From positions 248,001-312,000 of the forward strand of contig NZ_JAASAE010000001.1 in NCBI RefSeq assembly GCF_012726205.1: a stretch of DNA of 64,000 bases. The letters run 5' to 3'. A program made the translations under genes and the position numbers. How positions within the stretch are numbered: the stretch's first letter is position 1; every line of letters begins with the position of its first letter. The DNA comes from Rhodococcus sp. HNM0569. Lineage in GTDB: Bacteria; Actinomycetota; Actinomycetes; Mycobacteriales; Mycobacteriaceae. Below are positions 8,128-14,442 of the stretch, in pieces. Under the pieces are notes generated by a model. That model did not search any database. It was not told where the DNA came from and worked only from the letters and a program-made list of their open reading frames with translations.

Positions 8128-8789
8128 TCGCTGAGGACTCAGCGCTACTCCGCGCAGGGTTGTCCCGGCTGCTCACCGAGGAAGGCCACCAGGTCGTGGC
8201 CTCTGTGGGAAACGCGGTCGAACTACATCACGCGGTATCGCGGGAGGTTCCGGACCTCGTCGTGCTGGACGTGCGGATGCCGCCAACGTTCTCGACGGAG
8301 GGCATCGATGCTGCCCACCGGCTGAAGAAAGAACATCCCGACCTGGCCGTGCTCGTTCTGTCCCAGTACGTTGAGCATCGCAACGCGACTGCCCTGCTCA
8401 CGAGCGGAATGGGCGGTATCGGATACCTCCTCAAGGATCGCGTTTCGGACGTCGCGGCGTTCCTCACTGACATCGAGCGTGTCGCTGCCGGCGGCACTGC
8501 CTTCGATCCCGAGGTCGTCCGGCAGCTCTTCACCAAAGCACGGCGATCCGATCCGCTCACCGAACTCACCGATCGTGAGCGTGAAGTGCTCGAAACGCTC
8601 GCTCAAGGGTTGACGAACGCCGGTATCGCCGACCGCCTCCACATGTCTGTCAGCGGTGTGGAGAAACACGTCAACTCGATCTTCGCGAAACTCAACCTCC
8701 CCCGCGACTCCGATCGAAGCAGACGAGTGCGCGCGGTCCTGTTGTACCTCGAGAGCACCAACGCCTTCATCAGTTCTGACCCGGACTGA
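8115..8789 (+). CDS. Response regulator, NarL/FixJ (LuxR HTH) type
   Basis: 224 residues from the GTG at 8115 inside the kinase 3' end. The receiver domain begins VRIVIAEDSALLRAG and has its phosphoacceptor Asp near residue 52 (VVLDVRMPP) and Lys in YLLKDRV. The C-terminal LuxR-type helix-turn-helix (LTDREREVLETLAQGLTNAG, then HMSVSGVEKHVNSIF) spans about residues 150-195. It should be phosphorylated by the preceding kinase and bind DNA as a dimer; likely targets are its own operon and perhaps the serine hydrolase downstream, though no binding site is proven. Confidence 0.94.
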   Translation: MRIVIAEDSALLRAGLSRLLTEEGHQVVASVGNAVELHHAVSREVPDLVVLDVRMPPTFSTEGIDAAHRLKKEHPDLAVLVLSQYVEHRNATALLTSGMGGIGYLLKDRVSDVAAFLTDIERVAAGGTAFDPEVVRQLFTKARRSDPLTELTDREREVLETLAQGLTNAGIADRLHMSVSGVEKHVNSIFAKLNLPRDSDRSRRVRAVLLYLESTNAFISSDPD

Positions 8790-8868
8790 CGGAGCAGCAG
8801 CGCAATCGACTCGGGGTCTGCGGGCTTAGGTTGTCTCAGGACCGTCAATGATTGATCTGCCATGTGGC

Positions 8869-8891
8869 GGGGCCTGATCGTGGCAGGCCCC
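8869..8891 (+). terminator. Hairpin terminator after the DedA/two-component operon
   Basis: A perfect 8-bp stem (ggggcctg / caggcccc) closes a 7-base loop, 79 bp past the response-regulator stop. It has no T-tract, which is common for actinobacterial terminators. Confidence 0.5.
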
Positions 8892-9153
8892 GGCCGAAGG
8901 GCGCCGCCGCGCCGGCATGCCAGCTTCGATGCGCGTCGGAATCTTGGAGGCCAAGCTTCCCCCATGGCGTATGAAGACCGGCTCGGGCAGCGTCCATCTC
9001 GGCGTGACGGAGCAGGCAGCCTGCCTGGGGCGTGAACTGCGCGCAACGCACACTGTTCGCTCGAACACGGGAACGAGATACTGCGGCGAGCAGCACCGCA
9101 GCACCCTCGGTCGGACGACATCAGGCCCTGGCCCACACATGGGGGTCGTACCG

Positions 9154-9172
9154 GGATCCCCTGAGGGGATCC
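9154..9172. promoter_or_regulatory. Perfect inverted repeat upstream of the serine hydrolase gene
   Basis: ggatcccc and ggggatcc flank a 3-base centre, about 85 bp upstream of the hydrolase start. It could be an operator for a dimeric regulator or a second terminator; the sequence alone does not decide. Confidence 0.35.
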
Positions 9173-9257
9173 GCAGTTTCGATGATGCGGAAGCCCGCCG
9201 CCGAGACGGTGGCCACCTTCAGCGTTGGCTACGCTCCGACTTCATAGCGTTGTTCGC

Positions 9258-10358
9258 GTGACCCTACTGATGAAATGCGCCCGACGGCTGGCGGTCGTCG
9301 CGTCGCTGGCGATCCTGACAGTCGGCGTCCTCGGCGCAACGGCTTTGGCCTTCGCCAGGGACCAGACGATCTCTGTGCTCGTAGCCGCCCCGTCTGGCAC
9401 CTCATCGACCATCGTCACCGTGGAGGACAAAGTGTGGACCGCAGGCGTCCGTGATCCTGCGAGCACGGAACCTGTCAGCGGGACCGAGCACTTCCGTATC
9501 GGAAGTATCACCAAGACGTTCGTCGCCACTGTATTACTACAACTGGTCGACGAGGGCAAGATCACACTCGACAATCCGGTCGAAAACTACCTGCCGGGGG
9601 CAGTTCGAGGCGGCGAAGAGATCACTGTCCGGCAGGTCCTCCAACACACGAGCGGACTTCCGGACTATATGAAAGCCGCGGGCTGGTCCACCAATCGTTG
9701 GCGCGGCGAGGGCCGATACCGCGACTACTCACCCGACGACCTACTGCATCAGGCGTTCACTCGTCCCCCGGACTTTCTGCCAGGCGAGTCATTTCGCTAC
9801 TCCAACACCAACTATATTGTTGCCGGCCTCCTCATCGAGGCAATCACTGGCCAAGCGTATGGGACCGAGATCAAACAACGCATTCTACAACCACTCGACT
9901 TGGCCGGCACCTCCATCCCCGGCTCTGACCCGCAACTCCCCGAACCATCGATTCGCGCCGTGCTGGAACTCGACGACGGCAGCCGGGTTGATGTGACCGA
10001 GCAGAACGAAACCCTCGATTGGGCCGCGGGTGAGATGATCTCAACCAGCACCGATCTGACAACCTTTCTTGACGCACTTCTAGGTGGCAGACTTCTCACC
10101 GCCCCGACGCTCGCTGAGATGCGCACGACCGTCCCAATGGGGATGGGCTTTCATTACGGCCTCGGACTCGAACGATTCGATCTCCCGTGCGGCGGACAGT
10201 TGTGGGGACATGGCGGTCAGCTACTCGGTTACGTCACCTACGCCTATCACCGCGATGACGGCCACACCCTCACGCTGCTCCGGGCCTCCGGAAACGATGA
10301 CAGCTTTCTGGGATTCGCTGCGATCGCCACCGCCGCATACTGCTTCGCAAGCCCGTGA
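9258..10358 (+). CDS. Exported serine hydrolase, beta-lactamase / DD-peptidase (class C-like) family
   Basis: 366 residues from the GTG at 9258; an ATG 12 bp later is equally possible, and neither has a clear ribosome site. A Lys/Arg start and one hydrophobic segment to about residue 30 form a signal peptide or anchor. Catalytic motifs are SITK (nucleophile Ser near residue 83), YSN (near 180, in FRYSNTNYIV) and HGG near 317 (WGHGGQLLG), the arrangement of penicillin-binding-protein-like esterases and D-alanyl-D-alanine carboxypeptidases. The substrate is not predictable. Codon use differs from the core: a TTA Leu codon follows ATV near residue 93 and several AT-ending codons occur, so recent acquisition is likely. 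Confidence 0.88.
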   Translation: MTLLMKCARRLAVVASLAILTVGVLGATALAFARDQTISVLVAAPSGTSSTIVTVEDKVWTAGVRDPASTEPVSGTEHFRIGSITKTFVATVLLQLVDEGKITLDNPVENYLPGAVRGGEEITVRQVLQHTSGLPDYMKAAGWSTNRWRGEGRYRDYSPDDLLHQAFTRPPDFLPGESFRYSNTNYIVAGLLIEAITGQAYGTEIKQRILQPLDLAGTSIPGSDPQLPEPSIRAVLELDDGSRVDVTEQNETLDWAAGEMISTSTDLTTFLDALLGGRLLTAPTLAEMRTTVPMGMGFHYGLGLERFDLPCGGQLWGHGGQLLGYVTYAYHRDDGHTLTLLRASGNDDSFLGFAAIATAAYCFASP

Positions 10359-10385
10359 TCGCGCCGATCATAAAACCCCAACGCG

Positions 10386-10735
10386 GCGCTGCCTCTGTGC
10401 AACGAACAGCCACCGGAGTTCAGCCTGTGGCTACTACGGCGCCAACCACCGCCAGTCCCATGGGAAAGCACATGGATTCGCTGGCCGGACTTCTGGCTAC
10501 CCTCAGATCGTCAGCACTTCCGACTCGCACGGAGAACTGCTGGCAAGACCTTCGAACGGGCGCGTCGAAGTTGCCTGCGGGGGGTGGACTCGGCCGGACG
10601 GGAACAGCCTTGACTTGCCTGACCGTTCTCGATGGTCTCGACGCCGAGAAGCCAGTCGGCTATGTGCGCGAACATTACTCTCCGCGGGCCATCGAAACCC
10701 CATGGCAACGGTACCTCGTCACCCACTTTGCCTGA
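10386..10735 (+). pseudogene. Tyrosine/dual-specificity phosphatase-like gene, multiply frameshifted
   Basis: One plus-strand frame reads EFSLWLLRRQPPPVPW and then IRWPDFWLPSDRQHF. A second frame carries RVEVACGG with the P-loop Cys. A third frame continues GLGRTGTALTCLTVLDGL and ends ETPWQRYLVTHFA at 10735. Joined, they give the actinobacterial protein-tyrosine-phosphatase pattern with the active-site loop CGGG.GRTGT. At least two frameshifts separate the pieces, one of them in a G run near 10580, so the gene is inactive. It sits next to the orphan transposon end, within decaying island DNA. Confidence 0.65.
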
Positions 10736-11176
10736 GTCCCGCACCGGCGCCGGGAGCACCGAAGTCGGCGGCCGACGGCGCCCGGGCGCGCAACGGTGTG
10801 TCTCCAGGGCTCCGGAGCGGAGCGGCCAGAGCTGGAGGAACGAGCCTGCACCGGCGTCCAACCGCGTGCCCCGAATGATCTCATCCAGCCCTCGTCATCG
10901 GCGCCACCTGGTAGTCCATCTCGCCGGCCGCCACTTACGACTGAAGAATCACCGCCAGGTATCCCTGAAGGTCACAGCCGCAGCGAGCATCCTGGTCGTC
11001 GTGTCCGAAACTCGTCTCACAACTCCACGTTGCGAAACTGGCCGTGTCGGTGAGTTCTGCGACACTGCGGCGTTGTGAGCTCCCGACTACCTGCGTGTCG
11101 ACGGCAGACCGAGAAGCCAGGAACTGTTCACACACCCGCCCGTGCATCTGCGGTCCGAGAGTGCAAGAGTGGATGC
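10736..11176. other. Island right flank
   Basis: The region contains the orphan transposon end (10928-10976) and, 21 bp inward of it, a 19-bp match (10889-10907) to the 3' end of the ATPase pseudogene at 4379-4397. No intact gene is seen. The last 150 bp before 11177 should carry the promoter of the DUF3099 gene. Confidence 0.55.
10928..10976 (+). repeat. Orphan third copy of the transposon end
   Basis: A 49-bp stretch starting ccgccactta and ending gtcaca, matching the end at 4310-4358 at about 41 positions. The distance from the conserved 19-mer of the ATPase 3' end to the outer tip is the same here (10907 to 10976) as at the other copy (4379 to 4310), which shows common descent. It is therefore the ATPase-side end of a second, otherwise lost element copy in the opposite orientation. 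Confidence 0.7.
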
Positions 11177-11524
11177 ATGGCACGTAGCGGCGGATTCCAC
11201 GAGGCCGGATCGCCCGAGAACCCCTATCTGATCACCGAGGCTGCCCAGTCGTTCGACGAGCAGCACCGGGCGCGCGTGCGCAAGTACGCGATCATGATGT
11301 CGGTGCGTTTCCCCGCGCTCATCCTCGCGGCTGTCGCGTACGGCATCTGGGCGAACCCGTGGATCTCGATGGCGATCATCGCGGTGTCGATTCCGCTGCC
11401 GTGGATGGCGGTCCTCGTCGCGAACGATCGGCCGCCGCGGTCGAAGGACGAGCCCGGCCGGTACGACCATCACCACGACCATCGCGCCATCGAGGGCCCG
11501 TCAGGGCACACGCTCGACGGCTGA
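11177..11524 (+). CDS. DUF3099 family membrane protein
   Basis: 115 residues from the ATG at 11177. The N-terminal segment ENPYLITEAAQSFDEQHRARVRKY is the family signature, followed by two hydrophobic segments (about residues 37-55 and 60-78) and a His/Asp-rich C-terminal tail (DHHHDH). Function is unknown. Position matches M. tuberculosis Rv2709, so it marks the right border of the island. Confidence 0.9.
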   Translation: MARSGGFHEAGSPENPYLITEAAQSFDEQHRARVRKYAIMMSVRFPALILAAVAYGIWANPWISMAIIAVSIPLPWMAVLVANDRPPRSKDEPGRYDHHHDHRAIEGPSGHTLDG

Positions 11525-11566
11525 GCACGGCGGTGTGCGCCTCGGCACACCTGCGAGAATGGCGGC

Positions 11567-13123
11567 GTGACCCGCAACGACGCCGCCGGCCCGCACTCCC
11601 TCACCGATCCGCTGACGCTTCTCGCCGCCCTGGGCGACGACCTGCGCACGGCCTTCGAACGCGTCGGCTACGACACCGACTCACTGCTCGAGGCGCTCGG
11701 CGACGAGGTGCACGCGGCATTGGGTCGCAGCGAGCCGATCCCGGTGCGCCTCGCGGCACGCGAACTCGGTGATCTCGGGACCTTGATCCGTTTGTTCCTG
11801 CTGACCGACGACTGCGACGAGGGCGCCGTTGCGGATGCGCTCGCACCCCTCGACGTCGACGCCGCAGCGGCGGCCGGACTCGTCGAACGCGTCCCAGGCA
11901 CGTCGTCGGTGCGTGCGGCTCTCGACGTACGGCCGGTCGACCTCGGCGCGGGCAACCGATGGATCTTCTCCGATCTCGACGGGGCGCTGCGGCCCGGCTC
12001 GGACTCCGCGCACGCGACCGACCGCGACCACGTGCTCGGCGTGGGCCACGCGTCGCTGTCGCTGCTGCAGGCGACACCCACGACACCGGTCGGCACGCTG
12101 CTCGACCTCGGCACAGGGTCGGGCGTGCAGTTGCTGCACGGCGCGACGTTCGCCGAGCACGTCACCGGAACGGACGTCAACGCACGCGCGCTGGGGCTCG
12201 CGCGCGCCACCGCGGCCCTGAACCGGACGGGTGACGAGGCGGAACTCGAACTGCTCGAAGGCTCGTGGTTCGAGCCGGTCGCGGGTCGCACGTTCGACCG
12301 GATCGTCGCGAACCCGCCGTTCGTCGTGGGCGACCCGCGGGTGCGTCAGACCTACCGCGACTCGGGCCTCGATCTCGACGGCGCGAGCGCACTCGTCGTC
12401 GCGGGTGCCGCCGAGCATCTCGCGCCGGGCGGCACCGCGGCGATGCTCGCGTCGTGGGTGCACCGGGACGGTGAGGACTGGCGCGCGCGGGTCGCGTCGT
12501 GGCTTCCGTCACATGGCATCGACGCGTGGGTCGTGCAACGTGACGTCGCCGACCCGTCGCTGTACGTCGGGACGTGGCTGCGCGACGGCGGCCTCGACCC
12601 CCGCAGCGCCGCGGCGGCCGAGCGCGGCGAGAGTTGGCTCACACATCTGCGGTCGTCGGGAGTCACCGGTGTCGGCTTCGGATTCGTGTATCTGCGCCGC
12701 ACCGACGAGCCGACCGACGTGCTCGCGGAGGACATGACGCAGGGCTTCTCCGATCCGCTCGGCGGCGAGGCGATCGCATATTTCGACCGCCTGACCTGGC
12801 TTCGCGAGCACGACGTCCTCGGCGCGCGCTATACGCTCGAGCCGTCGACGGCGCTCGAACGTGTGTCGGTTCCCGGCCCGGACGGCTGGAACGAGCAGGT
12901 GGTGCGGGTGCACCGCGGCAACGGCCCGCACTGGCAGCACGAGATCGACGACCTCGGGGCCGCTTTTCTCGCGGGAATGCGCCCGGACGGTCTGGTGTTG
13001 GAGGAACTGATCGCGCTGCTCGCGGTCGGATACGGCGCGGACGACGAAAGCGCGGATCTGACGCAGTCGGCGGTCGAACTGGTTCAGGCACTCGTCCGGC
13101 ACGGCATCGTGTTGCCGGCGTAG
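11567..13123 (+). CDS. Class I SAM-dependent methyltransferase (RlmG/PrmC-like)
   Basis: 518 residues from a GTG at 11567. An N-terminal helical domain (about 1-150) precedes a Rossmann methyltransferase core with the SAM loop [12 protein letters not shown] (about 178-189), an acidic [10 protein letters not shown] strand and the NPPF catalytic motif (about 250) typical of enzymes that methylate exocyclic or amide nitrogens in rRNA, DNA or release factors. A C-terminal extension of about 150 residues is present. Family members of this size are common in Mycobacteriales upstream of sigB, with no proven substrate. Confidence 0.85.
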   Translation: MTRNDAAGPHSLTDPLTLLAALGDDLRTAFERVGYDTDSLLEALGDEVHAALGRSEPIPVRLAARELGDLGTLIRLFLLTDDCDEGAVADALAPLDVDAAAAAGLVERVPGTSSVRAALDVRPVDLGAGNRWIFSDLDGALRPGSDSAHATDRDHVLGVGHASLSLLQATPTTPVGTLLDLGTGSGVQLLHGATFAEHVTGTDVNARALGLARATAALNRTGDEAELELLEGSWFEPVAGRTFDRIVANPPFVVGDPRVRQTYRDSGLDLDGASALVVAGAAEHLAPGGTAAMLASWVHRDGEDWRARVASWLPSHGIDAWVVQRDVADPSLYVGTWLRDGGLDPRSAAAAERGESWLTHLRSSGVTGVGFGFVYLRRTDEPTDVLAEDMTQGFSDPLGGEAIAYFDRLTWLREHDVLGARYTLEPSTALERVSVPGPDGWNEQVVRVHRGNGPHWQHEIDDLGAAFLAGMRPDGLVLEELIALLAVGYGADDESADLTQSAVELVQALVRHGIVLPA

Positions 13124-13226
13124 ACAGCCCGGTTCCCGGCTCGGGTCCACCCGGACCCTTCTCAGCAACTTCTCAGGACGATGCGTGGATACCTGCTGGT
13201 CAACAGCTTTTCACGCGCGATCCGCC

Positions 13227-13254
13227 GGGAACTTTCGCGGGCCGTCGGTGCGTT
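13227..13254 (+). promoter_or_regulatory. ECF-sigma-type promoter of sigB
   Basis: GGGAAC at 13227-13232 and CGTT at 13251-13254 are separated by 18 bp, about 37 bp before the sigB start. This resembles the -35/-10 pattern of SigE/SigH-type promoters, and M. tuberculosis sigB is known to be transcribed by such factors. The assignment here is by motif only. Confidence 0.6.
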
Positions 13255-13290
13255 GATCCGTATGAGACACCACCGATCAGGAGGCAAGTC

Positions 13291-14256
13291 ATGACAAGCC
13301 CCAGCACCACTCTTCGCCCCAGCGCTGCCGACCTCGACGCGCAGAGCCCCGCCGCCGACCTCGTCCGTGTGTACCTGAACGGGATCGGCCGCACCGCCCT
13401 GCTGTCCGCCGAGGACGAGGTGGAGCTGTCGAAGCGCATCGAGGCTGGGCTGTACGCGAAGCACGTACTCGCGACGGGCAAGAGGCTGTCGGCGACCAAG
13501 AAGCGCGATCTCGCCACGATCGTCCGCGACGGCGAGGTCGCCCGTCAGCACCTGCTCGAAGCGAACCTCCGCCTCGTGGTGTCGCTCGCGAAGCGCTACA
13601 CGGGCCGCGGCATGCCGCTGCTCGACCTGATCCAGGAGGGCAACCTGGGCTTGATCCGCGCGATGGAGAAGTTCGACTACGCGAAGGGCTTCAAGTTCTC
13701 GACGTACGCGACGTGGTGGATCCGTCAGGCGATCACGCGCGGTATGGCCGACCAGAGCCGCACGATCCGGCTCCCCGTCCACCTCGTCGAGCAGGTCAAC
13801 AAGCTCGCCCGCATCAAGCGGGAGCTGCACCAGCAGCTCGGGCGTGAAGCGACCGACGACGAGTTGGCCGCCGAGTCGGGCATTCCGGCAACGAAGATCG
13901 CCGATCTGCTCGACCACAGCCGCGACCCGGTGAGCCTCGACATGCCCGTCGGCAGCGACGAGGAGGCACCTCTCGGCGACTTCATCGAGGACTCCGAGGC
14001 GACGTCGGCCGAGAGCGCCGTCATCGCCGGGCTCCTGCACACCGACGTCCGCAGCGTCCTCGCGACGCTCGACGAGCGCGAACAGCAGGTCATCCGGCTG
14101 CGCTACGGCCTCGACGACGGCCAGCCACGCACGCTCGACCAGATCGGCAAGCTCTTCGGCCTCTCGCGCGAGCGTGTCCGCCAGATCGAGCGCGAAGTGA
14201 TGAGCAAGCTGCGCCAGGGCGATCGCGCCGAGCGTCTGCGTTCGTACGCGAGCTGA
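13291..14256 (+). CDS. sigB: RNA polymerase sigma factor SigB (group 2)
   Basis: 321 residues from the ATG at 13291, preceded by AGGAGG at good spacing. It lacks the long N-terminal region of SigA and contains region 1.2 ([19 protein letters not shown]), region 2 with [20 protein letters not shown] and the -10-binding [10 protein letters not shown], region 3, and region 4 with [19 protein letters not shown]. Length and sequence match the mycobacterial SigB type (323 residues in M. tuberculosis). It directs stress and stationary-phase transcription. Upstream lies an ECF-type promoter motif. The place, two genes after DUF3099, is conserved. Confidence 0.95.
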   Translation: MTSPSTTLRPSAADLDAQSPAADLVRVYLNGIGRTALLSAEDEVELSKRIEAGLYAKHVLATGKRLSATKKRDLATIVRDGEVARQHLLEANLRLVVSLAKRYTGRGMPLLDLIQEGNLGLIRAMEKFDYAKGFKFSTYATWWIRQAITRGMADQSRTIRLPVHLVEQVNKLARIKRELHQQLGREATDDELAAESGIPATKIADLLDHSRDPVSLDMPVGSDEEAPLGDFIEDSEATSAESAVIAGLLHTDVRSVLATLDEREQQVIRLRYGLDDGQPRTLDQIGKLFGLSRERVRQIEREVMSKLRQGDRAERLRSYAS

Positions 14257-14362
14257 CACAACCGAAGAACCTGCATCCCGTACTGCGTTCGTCACACGCG
14301 CGGGGGATGCGCAAGAGTCGGCCGCCCACCGCTGCCCATTCCCCCTCAGGGCACGGTCGGGC

Positions 14363-14442
14363 GGTCGACGCCGTCAGCAGGGTGCTGCGCCGGTCAGCGC
14401 AGTGCCTCACCGGTCAGCAGGGTGCCGCGCCGGTCAGCGCAG
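14363..14442 (-). repeat. 20-bp tandem repeat covering the Pat-like gene stop
   Basis: Read on the minus strand, four units of 20 bp follow each other, alternating in type (starting ctgcgctgac or ccctgctgac). Units one and three are nearly identical, as are the first halves of units two and four. The gene stop TGA lies in unit one and a TGA recurs in every unit. The repeat continues 70 bp past the stop. Confidence 0.75.

Larger units (their letters stand above)
8790..9257. other. Intergenic region between the two-component operon and the serine hydrolase
   Basis: This region holds a strong hairpin (8869-8891) and a perfect palindrome (9154-9172), annotated separately. A plus-strand frame at 8917-9261 is open but has no ribosome site and overlaps the next gene start. 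No family similarity was recognised on either strand. Confidence 0.5.

Noticed and set aside
8917-9261. Small gene overlapping the serine hydrolase start
   Set aside because: No ribosome site, no motif, and its 3' end overlaps the hydrolase start region. Probably chance.
12574-13290. N-terminal extension of SigB from an upstream in-frame start
   Set aside because: The extension overlaps the methyltransferase gene, is Arg/Gly-rich, and the ATG at 13291 has an ideal ribosome site and gives the usual SigB length.
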